From: an uncultured bacterium
GTDB taxonomy: Bacteria > Bacillota > Limnochordia > DTU080 > JAAYLA01
DNA length: 37,146 nt
Assembly (NCBI GenBank): GCA_937983075.1
Contig: CALKAQ010000015.1
Span: 1 to 37,146 of the forward strand
Direction: 5' to 3'
The position numbers and the translations under genes are program-made. Below are positions 23,495 to 32,099 of this stretch, piece after piece; within the stretch, counting starts at the first letter, position 1, and every line of letters starts with the position of its first letter. The notes below the pieces were generated by a model that had not been told where the DNA came from, made no database searches, and saw only the letters and a program-made list of their open reading frames with translations.

Positions 23495-24423
23495 CGACCG
23501 TAGAAACCACGCGCATCGGCGGCCGTCGATTGAAACTGACCAATTTGGACAAGCGGCTTTGGCCGCGTGACGGCTTGACCAAAGGCGATTTGATTCGCTA
23601 TGTCGTTTCCGTGGGTCCGACATTGCTCCAATTTCTGTCGGGACGTCCTTTGACCGTTCGCCGATTTCCGGATGGAATCGACAGCGAAGGGTTCTACCAG
23701 AAAAACTGTCCCAGCTATGCACCGGATTGGATTCCAACGTATGCGATCGCCAGCGAAGACGGCGCTGAAACGCGGTATATCATTGCGGAAGAACTCGCGA
23801 CGTTGGTTTGGTTGGCGAACCAAGGGGCGATTGAGTTCCATCCGTGGATGTCACGCATCGAAGCTGTTGACCGCCCGGATTACGCAGTGATCGATTTGGA
23901 CCCGGGAGCCGGCGCTTCTTTCGACGATGCCCGCTATGCCGCCGTCCTGACGAAGCGTTGGCTCGATCGGCTCGGCTTGCGCGGCTTTGCCAAAACGTCG
24001 GGTGCGACCGGCATCCACATTTATATCCCCTTAGCGGCACAATACGATTTCGCGACAACGAGCCAATTCATTGGTCTGTTGGGAAAACTTGTCGCCCAAG
24101 ACGACCCAGCGAGAATCACCACAGAGCGTCTCGTTCGCAACCGACCACCGGGAACCGTTTATTTTGATCATTTACAAAATCTTCCGGGCAAGACGATTGT
24201 AGCTCCGCTATCGCCGAGGCCGGTTGACGGCGGAATCATCTCAGCGCCTTTTGCATGGGATCATTTGGATTCCGTTCAGCCCAAATGGTTTACCTTGATC
24301 AACTTTGCGGAAGCGGCCACCGTGGCGGCGCAATTGGCGTACGCTCTCACCCATTTCCGACAAACCATCGAAGGCGCGCTGAACAAAGTACGCGCTCTGG
24401 TTTATAGCGCGCCGTATGTTTGA
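23491..24423 (+). CDS. Primase-polymerase, stand-alone LigD polymerase domain
   Basis: An archaeo-eukaryotic-primase-type polymerase that fills gaps at broken ends, often preferring ribonucleotides. In 310 residues it shows KLTNLDKRLWPRDGLTKGDL at the start, RFPDGIDSEGFYQKN (template/5'-phosphate region), metal-binding Asp135/Asp137 in VIDLDPG, TSGATGIHIYIPL, and the third acidic residue in VYFDHLQN, followed by PLSPRP. All catalytic residues look present. It ends only a few bases before the convergent divIVA gene, and I see no terminator in between. Confidence 0.93.
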   Translation: MTTVETTRIGGRRLKLTNLDKRLWPRDGLTKGDLIRYVVSVGPTLLQFLSGRPLTVRRFPDGIDSEGFYQKNCPSYAPDWIPTYAIASEDGAETRYIIAEELATLVWLANQGAIEFHPWMSRIEAVDRPDYAVIDLDPGAGASFDDARYAAVLTKRWLDRLGLRGFAKTSGATGIHIYIPLAAQYDFATTSQFIGLLGKLVAQDDPARITTERLVRNRPPGTVYFDHLQNLPGKTIVAPLSPRPVDGGIISAPFAWDHLDSVQPKWFTLINFAEAATVAAQLAYALTHFRQTIEGALNKVRALVYSAPYV

Positions 24424-24429
24424 TCAGAC

Positions 24430-24957
24430 TCATTCAGCGAGTTCTTTGGTTAATGCCACCTCATCAGCGGCTTCCTCTCCCAGCTGCAGCGTCGAGTCAA
24501 GCCCTTCCGTTGCGGCCGCCGGTATTTGCTCCAGCATTTGTAGGCCTTCGGTAAACAGCTGCCGCAGCCGCTGACGAAACCGATTTTCTTCACGCTGCAG
24601 CCACTCCACCTGACGGCGCATCGCCGCCGTATCGCGTTCTGCGGCTGCGATGATTTCCGCAGCTTTGGTTCTCGCAGCCTGGATGATCGACTCAGCCTGC
24701 ATTTCGGCAGCCCGCTTGACATCCTCACCCGCTTGTTTGGCAAGTTTGATCGCTTCGTCGGTATATACGAAATGCTCCTGATGCTTGCGCAGCTGAGCCT
24801 CTTTCTCCTTCAGTTGTTCGCGGAGCTCTTTGTTTTCCTGGTAGAGCGCTTCGTACCCCTTGACCACTTTTTCGATAAACGCATCGACTTCAGCAGGCTC
24901 GTAGCCCCGAAATACGCGGGTGAATTCCATTTCGTGAATTTCACGTGGTGTGAGCAC
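24430..24957 (-). CDS. divIVA: Cell-division protein DivIVA
   Basis: A peripheral membrane protein that senses negative curvature at poles and septa and positions division and sporulation factors. The N-terminal lipid-binding domain is clear (LTPREIHEMEF, FRGYEPAEVDAFI), followed by two coiled-coil segments (about 30-60 and 65-145). 175 residues is normal. The start is the GTG at 24957, with GAGAGG just upstream. Last gene of the division cluster that begins with uppP or ylmE. Confidence 0.95.
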   Translation of the reverse strand: MLTPREIHEMEFTRVFRGYEPAEVDAFIEKVVKGYEALYQENKELREQLKEKEAQLRKHQEHFVYTDEAIKLAKQAGEDVKRAAEMQAESIIQAARTKAAEIIAAAERDTAAMRRQVEWLQREENRFRQRLRQLFTEGLQMLEQIPAAATEGLDSTLQLGEEAADEVALTKELAE

Positions 24958-24981
24958 GGACCTCTCCCTCCGTCAGTCAAT

Positions 24982-25764
24982 CTAAAACATGCGCTTCAAC
25001 ACAACCGCTACACGTCCTTTGCGAGTTTCTCCCTGCACAGACTCTACGTGCACCCGTCCTCGGCCGCGAATGGAGATGATATCGCCCTCAGAAACGGCTG
25101 CAGCAGGGTTCGTTGTCAATTTCCAATTCAACTTGACGCGTTCTGTCCGAATCTCCCGTGCCATTTTGCTCCGCGACGTACCAAAGCCTGCTGCAGCCAG
25201 CGCATCCAGGCGCATGGACGCTACGGTTGCACGAATTTCCTTCACCCGTTCCGGTTCAACGGCCAAGCGCTCGAAGTCAATGGGCTCGACCGTGACACGT
25301 GTCCGTCCGACGTGCGTAAAGTTCGCTTCAATGAACGTTTGCAGTTCACGTGCAACGAGCACCTGAAATCCGTCGTCCTGCGGCAGCAAATCGCCCACTT
25401 GACGGCGCTCGATACCAAGCCCCAAAAGCGCCCCCAGACATACTCGATGCCCGGGAGGCTCCGGGAAGTCGCCTCGTATTTCGAGTGCACTGATGGGTGT
25501 TTCCAACAAGTCGACCAAATAATAATCCGGAAAGACAAGATAACGCTTGCGTTCTGCCTGGCGGTAGCCTCCGTAGCTTCGATAATGCACCCGGGGGATA
25601 CTGCCGAGCACACCTTCAACGATTTCAGCTTCCCGTGGATCGAGAAAATCCGTCGGCACAGGCGATTCACGTTCCATGGCCTGCTCCGCCAGATCGAGCG
25701 CACGAGCGCCGAGCATTCGCTCGGCATCGTCAGTCAAGTGCGCCAACAGTCGTTTTTTCTCCAT
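24982..25764 (-). CDS. ylmH: YlmH, S4-domain RNA-binding protein
   Basis: A 260-residue protein with an N-terminal YlmH-type domain (YGGYRQAERKRYLVFPDYY, ALEIRGDF) and a C-terminal S4 RNA-binding domain (about 184-245: LDALAAAGFGTSRSKMAREI, KLNWKLT, VSEGDIISIRGRGR). In B. subtilis YlmH (RqcP2) takes part in ribosome-associated quality control of stalled 50S-peptidyl-tRNA complexes, besides its genetic link to division. The ATG at 25764 has only a weak ribosome site, which may reflect coupling to ylmG, whose stop codon is six bases upstream. Confidence 0.92.
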   Translation of the reverse strand: MEKKRLLAHLTDDAERMLGARALDLAEQAMERESPVPTDFLDPREAEIVEGVLGSIPRVHYRSYGGYRQAERKRYLVFPDYYLVDLLETPISALEIRGDFPEPPGHRVCLGALLGLGIERRQVGDLLPQDDGFQVLVARELQTFIEANFTHVGRTRVTVEPIDFERLAVEPERVKEIRATVASMRLDALAAAGFGTSRSKMAREIRTERVKLNWKLTTNPAAAVSEGDIISIRGRGRVHVESVQGETRKGRVAVVLKRMF

Positions 25765-25770
25765 TCTACA

Positions 25771-26052
25771 TCACCAGAAAAGACGCACCAAGAATGTAAG
25801 TACGATTTGACGGACAAAATGGAGCACCGCGAAGACGAGAATCGGCGAAAAGTCAAGTCCACCCATCGGCGGAAGGAGTTGGCGAAAAGGGCGCATCACC
25901 GGCTCCGTGATCTCGTAGACAAAAACGATGAGCGACCGTACGAACGGATGGCCGGGATTTGGACGTACCCAAGAGAGGATGATCCTCGCCAGCAAAATCC
26001 ACAGGTACACCTCGAAGAGGTTGTCGACCAACTTCACGACAAAGTAACCCAA
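25771..26052 (-). CDS. ylmG: YlmG/YggT family membrane protein
   Basis: A 93-residue protein with two hydrophobic segments (about 8-28 and 68-92) joined by the conserved RPNPGHPFVRSLIVFVYEITEPVMRP-type linker. The family is linked to cell division and membrane-protein insertion in different organisms; its biochemical role is unresolved. The TTG start at 26052 is supported by AAGGAG seven bases upstream and practically abuts the proC stop codon. Confidence 0.92.
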   Translation of the reverse strand: MGYFVVKLVDNLFEVYLWILLARIILSWVRPNPGHPFVRSLIVFVYEITEPVMRPFRQLLPPMGGLDFSPILVFAVLHFVRQIVLTFLVRLFW

Positions 26053-26053
26053 A

Positions 26054-26893
26054 TCAGGACTCCTTCCCTAATTCTCTTGCACGCTCTGTCGCTGCCTGAA
26101 CCGCCCGTGAAAAAGCTGCTCGCACGGCCCGGTCTTCAAGCTCCTGAAGACCACGCGCCGTGGTACCTCCCGGAGATGTAACCTGTTCCCGCAGAACGGC
26201 CGGATGCTCTCCAACATGCAAGCGTTCTTTGACCCACTTGCCGGCTCCGGCTACCGTCTGGCTTGCCAGGCGCAACGCAACGTCACGCGGCAGACCGGCC
26301 GCGACCGCACCGTCGGCCAGCGCTTCGATGATCATGCAAACATATGCAGGCCCGGAACCGGAAAGACCGGTGACGACATCAAGCTGTTCTTCCGGAAGAA
26401 CCATCACCTCGCCGACCGCTTGAAACAGTTGAATCACCGGCTCAGCATCAGCGGCGGAAGCAAATCGTCCTTGGCTCACTGCGATGGCACCCTCGCCGAT
26501 TAGGCAAGGTGTGTTGGGCATCACCCGAATAACTTTAGGTTCCCCGCCGATTCGCGCCTCAATGAATGAAGTGGTTATTCCTGCCGCAACTGAAACGATC
26601 AGTTGGTTCGTCCGGACCAAGGGAGCCGCATCTTGAAGGACATCGCTCATGTGCTGCGGCTTCACCGCGAGAACAACCATATCACCGACAAAAGCTCCCG
26701 CCATGTCTTCGGCTGTCTGAATGCCGTAGGTTTTCCGAAGTTCTTCCAAACGCCGGCGCCGAATGTCGTAGGCGAAAACGCTTTCGGGCGCGACGACGTT
26801 TCGGGCAATGGCACCTGCGATGATCGCTTCCGCCATCGCGCCGGCACCGATAAAACCGACAGGCCCTTGGAGCCGTTCTTGCTTGTTCGTCAC
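26054..26893 (-). CDS. proC: Pyrroline-5-carboxylate reductase
   Basis: Catalyses the last step of proline synthesis, NAD(P)H-dependent reduction of 1-pyrroline-5-carboxylate. In 279 residues it has the Rossmann motif GFIGAGAMAEAI, VVLAVKPQ, the RVMPNTPCLIGEGA stretch, LSGSGPAYV and the C-terminal signature QVTSPGGTTARGLQELE. The GTG start overlaps the sepF stop codon (GTGA). A proC copy inside the sepF-ylmG-ylmH cluster is common in Bacillota outside Bacillus itself. Confidence 0.95.
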   Translation of the reverse strand: MTNKQERLQGPVGFIGAGAMAEAIIAGAIARNVVAPESVFAYDIRRRRLEELRKTYGIQTAEDMAGAFVGDMVVLAVKPQHMSDVLQDAAPLVRTNQLIVSVAAGITTSFIEARIGGEPKVIRVMPNTPCLIGEGAIAVSQGRFASAADAEPVIQLFQAVGEVMVLPEEQLDVVTGLSGSGPAYVCMIIEALADGAVAAGLPRDVALRLASQTVAGAGKWVKERLHVGEHPAVLREQVTSPGGTTARGLQELEDRAVRAAFSRAVQAATERARELGKES

Positions 26894-27357
26894 TCAGGTT
26901 CCTCCTTGACGGGAACGTGAAAGTGCTCATCAACTTCAACTCCCGGAGGAGCCAGCAGAAAAATGTTCTTGTTCAACCGCTGAATGTCCCCGCCGAGCGT
27001 ATAGATGGTGCCGCTCATAAAGTCGAGCACCCTGCGTGCCGTCTCACGGTCGGCCTTTTCCAACGACAAAACCACCGGTTCAAGCTGTTTGACACGATCA
27101 GCAATGGATTGGACATCGTCGAAAACTTGGGGCTGGACGACAGCCACTTTGAACGGCTGCAGCGGTTCCGGTTCAACGACGTCCACGGCAGCCTCGGCAG
27201 GCCGGTGCTTCGGACGAGCAGCAACCTGGGAAGGTGGTGACGTGGGAGGTTCTTGCAGAGGCATTCGGGACTCTTCTTCCACAGCAACCGCCAATTCGTC
27301 TTCTTCGATGCCTATGAAACGGAGGATCCGGTCAAGAAACCGTTTTTTCTCGCTCAC
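26890..27357 (-). CDS. sepF: Cell-division protein SepF
   Basis: A membrane-binding partner of FtsZ that bundles its filaments at the septum. The amphipathic N-terminal helix (KKRFLDRILRFIGI) is followed by a long Pro/Glu-rich linker (about 20-65) and the globular SepF domain (FDDVQSIADRVKQLEPVVL, RVLDFMSGTIYTLGG, FLLAPPGVEV). The GTG start at 27357 has no good ribosome site. Confidence 0.93.
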   Translation of the reverse strand: MSEKKRFLDRILRFIGIEEDELAVAVEEESRMPLQEPPTSPPSQVAARPKHRPAEAAVDVVEPEPLQPFKVAVVQPQVFDDVQSIADRVKQLEPVVLSLEKADRETARRVLDFMSGTIYTLGGDIQRLNKNIFLLAPPGVEVDEHFHVPVKEEPE

Positions 27358-27386
27358 AGCCCGTGGGCCCCCTATAGTGGTTTAAG

Positions 27387-28064
27387 CTACGCAAAAATGG
27401 CCGATCCAACACGTACGTGCGTTGCTCCTTCTTCGATGGCAACTTCGAAATCGCCGCTCATCCCCATGGAGAGGATTTGGCATGTGACATTGGGCAACCG
27501 CAGTTCGTTCAAACGTGCTCCGAGCTCACGCAGCCCGGCGAAAGTGGGGCGCGCCAGTTCCGGATTTTCGAAAAAGGGCGCCATAGTCATTAAACCGAGC
27601 ACCCGCACGTTCGGATGCTGCGCCGCCGCTTCGGCGAGCACTTCGAGCTCATCGGGTGCGACGCCGTGCTTGCTGGCTTCTCCGGACACGTTGACTTGAA
27701 GCAGTATATCGACGGTTTGCTGATCCCCCGCGCGCTGAGCAATTCGTTCAATGAGGGGAATGCGGTCGACGCTGTGTATGAGGTCGAAATGTTTTAAGGC
27801 CTTCGAAACTTTGTTGCGCTGCAAGGTGCCAATCAGGTGTCGCCGACACGGGCGCTTGATTTGAGGCAGCTTGGCCTCGGCTTCTTGGATTCGATTTTCG
27901 CCGATATCTTGAATCCCGAGCTCGAGCACTTCCTCGATACGTGCCGCATCCACCCCTTTGGTGACGGCAACCAGCGTAATTTCTTCGGGATTTCGCCCGG
28001 CACGGATCGCGGCCTCATACATGCGCTCGCGAACCTTCTCCAACCGACTGGCTATGGATGCCAA
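27387..28064 (-). CDS. ylmE: YggS/YlmE family PLP-binding protein
   Basis: A single-domain PLP-binding barrel protein involved in pyridoxal-phosphate homeostasis, with no known enzymatic activity. Visible signatures: LVAVTKGV (PLP lysine), IGENRIQEAEAKL, RRHLIGTLQRNKV, SVDR, LLQVNVSGEASKHG, LGLMTMAPF and SMGMSGDFEVAIEEGATHVRVGSAIF. I choose the TTG at 28064, preceded by AAGGGAGAG, which gives 225 residues; an ATG at 28103 in the same frame lacks a ribosome site. Confidence 0.92.
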   Translation of the reverse strand: MASIASRLEKVRERMYEAAIRAGRNPEEITLVAVTKGVDAARIEEVLELGIQDIGENRIQEAEAKLPQIKRPCRRHLIGTLQRNKVSKALKHFDLIHSVDRIPLIERIAQRAGDQQTVDILLQVNVSGEASKHGVAPDELEVLAEAAAQHPNVRVLGLMTMAPFFENPELARPTFAGLRELGARLNELRLPNVTCQILSMGMSGDFEVAIEEGATHVRVGSAIFA

Positions 28065-28171
28065 ATTGAATAACTCTCCCTTGCACGTTGGATATTTCAC
28101 CATGTACCGTTCTGCGTGAGCCGGTTGTTTCCTGCCCGCACCGCCTCAGCGTTCCGGCTCAGCAAAAAGCT

Positions 28172-29389
28172 TTAGCGCCGACTGATACGTTCTGGGTTCG
28201 TCACTACGGATACCCCCGGCGGCAGCCCGCTGACTGCGACTTCCTGGTCGTTCCCGCCCACCACGTTGACATAATGGAAGACCGGCTTTCCTTCCACAAT
28301 CACGTAAACACCGATTCGATTTCCCCGTTCTTCCAGCGCGCGCCGCGGCAAGATCACGCCCTCAAATCGCTGCAGTACGACCTCCACGTTGCCTAAATAG
28401 CGTCCGTGCACCCAATCGGGTTGAAAAGAAGCGACCTCAAACCACACCCCGGTGCCCTCCAGACGATTGTGGATGCTTCGTACACGCGCTTCCACTCCCG
28501 GCGGATCAATGCCTGTCCAACGCAAGCGCACCCTTTGGCCTTCCTGCAAGTCGACAGCGCGCGGAAACTGAACAAAAACGTGAACGCCGAAGTTGTCAAT
28601 CAGTCGAAACAAGGTTTGGTCGGTGGATGCAAGACTTCCATCGCTGTAATAGGTCCATGTGGCCGTCTGGACGGCTTCCCAATCGACCGCCGGATACACT
28701 CCGGGCTGCAAAGCGTCTTCCAAACCGTCAAAGCTGAAATGAATGATTCCGGGCTGATCGACACGTACATAAGTTCGCTGTCCGATGACTTCGGCCGTCG
28801 CAGCCTCCCGCATGGCGAGCAGCGTGTCGCGTTCCGTCTCCAATTGACCGCGCACACCGGTGAACAAACTCTCGAGCTCAGCACGTTCAGCTTGGAGCCT
28901 GGACAGTTTGGCATGAGCTTCGGCCACCCAGTCGTCACGGCCCGAGGCTACCGCAGCATCGAGCTCTTCCGTCGCCTTTTGGATGAGTTGATCGAGCTCC
29001 GCTCGCCGCGCCCGTTGCCGCACGGTCTCGGCTTCCGCCTCGCGATCCAGTTCAGCAATGCGCTGATCGATCTCGCTCAAGCGACGGCGCAGTTCATCAT
29101 CGACCACTTCACTGATTTCGGCGATAACTTGTCCACTGCGCACGCGTTGCCCGGCATGTACCAAAATGATGAGTCTGCCGTTCATGGGGGCGCGAAAAGC
29201 CGTTTCATTTCGTGCCAGCAGTCCTTGACCTGCTTGAACCACTTCAACGGCACCGCGCTGGGCAGGGGTTGTTCGGATCAACAACGCAGACACTTGAGCC
29301 GATACCCAGAGGGATGCTTGCCAAACAAGCAACATTCCTAGTGTCACAAGCGTCAAAAGCCGCCATGGGCGAATCCGAATGCCGCTCAT
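28172..29389 (-). CDS. HlyD-like membrane-fusion/adaptor protein in the division cluster
   Basis: A 405-residue protein with one N-terminal membrane anchor (about 11-33), a first lipoyl half (about 43-95: GQGLLARNETAFRAPMNGRL and GQRVRSGQVIAEI), a long coiled-coil hairpin (about 95-205, Glu/Arg/Ala/Leu-rich), and a beta-rich C-terminal half with a second barrel-type region (VDLQEGQRVRLRW). The layout is that of periplasmic adaptor subunits of efflux or secretion systems. No transporter or outer-membrane partner is nearby, and a Gram-positive has no second membrane to span. ATG 29389 is preceded by GGGAG at 8 bases. It lies between uppP and ylmE, in line with the division operon. Its function is unknown. 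Confidence 0.75.
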   Translation of the reverse strand: MSGIRIRPWRLLTLVTLGMLLVWQASLWVSAQVSALLIRTTPAQRGAVEVVQAGQGLLARNETAFRAPMNGRLIILVHAGQRVRSGQVIAEISEVVDDELRRRLSEIDQRIAELDREAEAETVRQRARRAELDQLIQKATEELDAAVASGRDDWVAEAHAKLSRLQAERAELESLFTGVRGQLETERDTLLAMREAATAEVIGQRTYVRVDQPGIIHFSFDGLEDALQPGVYPAVDWEAVQTATWTYYSDGSLASTDQTLFRLIDNFGVHVFVQFPRAVDLQEGQRVRLRWTGIDPPGVEARVRSIHNRLEGTGVWFEVASFQPDWVHGRYLGNVEVVLQRFEGVILPRRALEERGNRIGVYVIVEGKPVFHYVNVVGGNDQEVAVSGLPPGVSVVTNPERISRR

Positions 29390-29433
29390 TTTCCGCGCTC
29401 CCTTTTTTCGGAGACGTTACGTATCCGGACGGC

Positions 29434-30249
29434 TCACATTCCACCCGTCAACAGCATGCCGACGACGACGGCAGCGACCAGCCAGACGTACCAGGCGAAC
29501 CAACGCAGCCTGCCCCTTCGTATAAAGGCGAGAAAAAAGCGAATCGCCGCATAACTGGTCACGGCTGAAGCGACAACGCCGACGATCATGGGAACGACAG
29601 CCGGTCCACCTGTACCGCCTTCGCTGAACAGCTTTACGGCTTCAAGCAGCGTGGCGCCGAACACCGCAGGCACAGCCATCAGAAAGGAAAACCGGGCCGC
29701 GGCGGAACGGTCGAGCCCCGAAAACAAGCCGAAGCACATGGTGCTGCCCGAACGCGACAAACCCGGCAAAAGGGCGACGGCCTGCCCGATCCCCATAGTC
29801 AAAGCGTCTTGAAAGCGAATTCGCTCCAGAGAGCGCCCCATTTTTCCGCCGGCGCCGTCCGCCAGCCAAAGCAGCCCGCCCGTTGCGAACAGCATGAAAG
29901 CCGGGACCCACGGAGAGGCGAACGTGCTTTCAATCAAATCCCGTGCGAGGAAACCGACAACGGCAACCGGCAGAGAAGCGACGACCAGCAGAAAAAACAG
30001 CCGGCGACCTTCGGCGTTGCGCGCCCCGGCTTTGCCGAATAGGCTCTGCGCCATAAAAATCCATTCGGCGCGCAACGCGGCGACAACGGCCAACAAGCTG
30101 CCAAAATGAACGGCGACATTGAAAGTCAACGCCGGCTCGACCATCCCCAGCCAGCGCTGAATGATCACAAGGTGCCCGGAGCTGCTGATTGGCAAAAACT
30201 CGGCCAAGCCCTGCACTACACCGAGCAGAGCGGCTTCCCATGATGTCAT
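29434..30249 (-). CDS. uppP: Undecaprenyl-diphosphatase (UppP/BacA)
   Basis: An integral membrane enzyme that converts undecaprenyl diphosphate to the monophosphate carrier lipid used in peptidoglycan synthesis; extra activity gives bacitracin resistance. In 271 residues it has about seven to eight hydrophobic segments and both family motifs: GLAEFLPISSSGHL (from about residue 14, with catalytic Glu17) and LLPGLSRSGST. The ATG at 30249 is preceded by GGAAGGACGGGA. It is probably the first gene of the leftward envelope cluster, because a terminator lies directly upstream of its leader. Confidence 0.95.
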   Translation of the reverse strand: MTSWEAALLGVVQGLAEFLPISSSGHLVIIQRWLGMVEPALTFNVAVHFGSLLAVVAALRAEWIFMAQSLFGKAGARNAEGRRLFFLLVVASLPVAVVGFLARDLIESTFASPWVPAFMLFATGGLLWLADGAGGKMGRSLERIRFQDALTMGIGQAVALLPGLSRSGSTMCFGLFSGLDRSAAARFSFLMAVPAVFGATLLEAVKLFSEGGTGGPAVVPMIVGVVASAVTSYAAIRFFLAFIRRGRLRWFAWYVWLVAAVVVGMLLTGGM

Positions 30250-30357
30250 AAATTCCCGTCCTTCCTACTACGTTATTTTTTCTCGTCGCGGCGCTCATTC
30301 CCTTTCCGAATCGATACGCATCCGCCGCAATAACTTGCCGTTTTTCCGTCAGAAATG

Positions 30358-30394
30358 AAAAAAAGCCGCTCCGAACGGCGTTCGGGCAGCTTTT
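30358..30394. terminator. Terminator downstream of ypeB
   Basis: GCCGCTCCGAACG and CGTTCGGGCAGC form a long stem with mismatches, with seven Ts on the minus strand right after it and TTTT on the other side. It separates ypeB from the uppP cluster. Confidence 0.8.
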
Positions 30395-30426
30395 CCGATG
30401 TTGTTGAGCAGGACAACAGGACGGGA

Positions 30427-31809
30427 TTACTGGGCGAGCAGACCTTGCTGGTCGGTTTCGAGGATGCGGAGAATTTGCTCCTGTCTCCCCGTCAACGCAT
30501 TGACGTAGACGTGATACAGATTGCCATGGCCCCGGACGCGGAATTCGTAGGTCAGTACCTCATCGCCGTTCTCACGGGGAATCAATGCCAAACGGGTTGC
30601 TTCCACGAGAAGATCGGGATGCAGCACTTGAGCGGCCTCGTCCTCTGAAATTTCGGGTTGCGGCAGGATGCGTTCATGATGGGCCATGTAGTACTGGATA
30701 GCCTCAAAACCGACAATCTCTCCATTGTCGAGTGCAACGCTGACTTTGATTTGGTCGGGATAGATCAGTACATCGTCTTGAACCGAAACGAAAGGAATGA
30801 TGGCCCGGCCTCCTTCGACGACGGGATAGGTGACCTCGAATGATTCCCAGCCCCGGGCAAGCAGAAATTCACGGGCGCGCTCAATGGCGTCAGTCAGCGA
30901 CAGTGCAGGTGCACTGATGTCTCGTGGTCGAAGCATCCAAAGAACATGGCCCCCCCGCTTGGACACATCGAGATACCACGTCGCACTCGTAGCCTGCTTT
31001 ACGGCGACTCCCCAAGCCTCAATCACGGCCGCCTCTCCTGTTTCACCTGTGTTTTGCGCGGTGAGATCTGCACCGTTTTCCGGTGACACGAACTCCCGGG
31101 CCAAAGCGTTGGCTTCCTCGGCGCTGACGGTGCGCTCTCCTAAACCGAGCGGCTCGCGCTGGATCAAATGATCCGAAAACGGACCGTCATAGACGAGTGT
31201 GGGAAATTCCGACAACTGACGCTCAATTCGCAGAAAATCATCGTCCGCCTGTGTTTGTTCCACCGGCAACTGCGACAAATCAGCTGCGATGTTCGCCGGT
31301 CTCATTTTCCGCGGCGCATCCGCCCAAGGTGTTTTCCCGGCGGTAAATCGCTCCACCGCCTGTTCCAATTCCAGACCGAGCAAGGAAACTTGCCGCTGCA
31401 AATCTTGCAAAGTTTGCAAGTCTTTGTCGGACAACGTTTCCCCGCGGGCCAGCGATTGCCCCAGCACAAAACTGTAATCGCCCAACTGGGTTAAAAAGCG
31501 ACTTGTACGCATGGCGCCGCCCGGTTGAACCGGCAGTGCGTTGAGGTTGGCTTGCGCGGCAAAAGCGTGCTGCCACAGCTCGGAAAGATAGCGAACGGTT
31601 TCCGCCGGTGCCGCGCTGACGAGGGCCTTCGACAACAGAACTTCGATGTTTTCCACATGGCCGAGCGCATCGAAAAAGTTTTGCTGATAACGAGCCAGCA
31701 GCTGCGTTTGAGCTTGCCGCCGCGCCTGAGCTTCCCAAACGCCCCAGCCGAGCGCGCCAACCAACAACAGTCCCAACAAAATGGTTGTCCCACGCCAACG
31801 CCTTTCCAT
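30427..31809 (-). CDS. ypeB: Germination protein YpeB
   Basis: In Bacillus YpeB is a spore membrane-anchored protein that stabilises the cortex-lytic enzyme SleB and holds it inactive until germination. The 460-residue protein has an N-terminal anchor (about 8-25), a helical N-domain and three PepSY-like modules towards the C-terminus (for example PALSLTDAIERAREFL, GEIVGFEAIQYYMAHH, ISEDEAAQVLHPDL, VYVNALTGRQEQIL). The ATG at 31809 follows GGGAGG at 7 bases. It is normally encoded just after sleB; here the upstream genes are tepA and ylzJ and no sleB is in the window. Confidence 0.9.
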   Translation of the reverse strand: MERRWRGTTILLGLLLVGALGWGVWEAQARRQAQTQLLARYQQNFFDALGHVENIEVLLSKALVSAAPAETVRYLSELWQHAFAAQANLNALPVQPGGAMRTSRFLTQLGDYSFVLGQSLARGETLSDKDLQTLQDLQRQVSLLGLELEQAVERFTAGKTPWADAPRKMRPANIAADLSQLPVEQTQADDDFLRIERQLSEFPTLVYDGPFSDHLIQREPLGLGERTVSAEEANALAREFVSPENGADLTAQNTGETGEAAVIEAWGVAVKQATSATWYLDVSKRGGHVLWMLRPRDISAPALSLTDAIERAREFLLARGWESFEVTYPVVEGGRAIIPFVSVQDDVLIYPDQIKVSVALDNGEIVGFEAIQYYMAHHERILPQPEISEDEAAQVLHPDLLVEATRLALIPRENGDEVLTYEFRVRGHGNLYHVYVNALTGRQEQILRILETDQQGLLAQ

Positions 31810-31841
31810 TTCGCGCCTCCCTCGCATTGTCGACCCGCTGG

Positions 31842-32084
31842 TTACTCTCCGGTGATTCCGCCGTGCTCACATATGGGAATCTCATTGCCGGGCTGTAGAG
31901 CCGGATGTAAATAATCCGCCGGATTGGAGCTGATGAGCCGCTGGATTCGCCCTCTTCCGTTCCCGGTCGGCGTCACCAGCATTGTCACCCCGTTGTGCTT
32001 TACTTCCAACAGAGATGCCTCAGCTTGGCTTCCGTCTTCTTCGCTGAAGAGATCTTCGTCGGGAATAATCGTGTAGTACAGCAT
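31842..32084 (-). CDS. ylzJ: YlzJ-like small protein
   Basis: An 80-residue protein starting MLYYTIIPDEDLF and containing LISSNPADYLHPALQPG, the hallmark of the YlzJ family, which has no known function and follows tepA in Bacillus too. GGAGGGG is 5 bases before ATG. It begins 15 bases after the tepA stop and is about 30 bases before ypeB. Confidence 0.85.
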   Translation of the reverse strand: MLYYTIIPDEDLFSEEDGSQAEASLLEVKHNGVTMLVTPTGNGRGRIQRLISSNPADYLHPALQPGNEIPICEHGGITGE

Positions 32085-32099
32085 GTCATCCCCTCCGGA

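Noticed and set aside
24733..26181. A 482-codon plus-strand frame
   Set aside because: It covers divIVA, ylmH, ylmG and part of proC in antisense. All four are well recognised on the minus strand, so this is an artefact.
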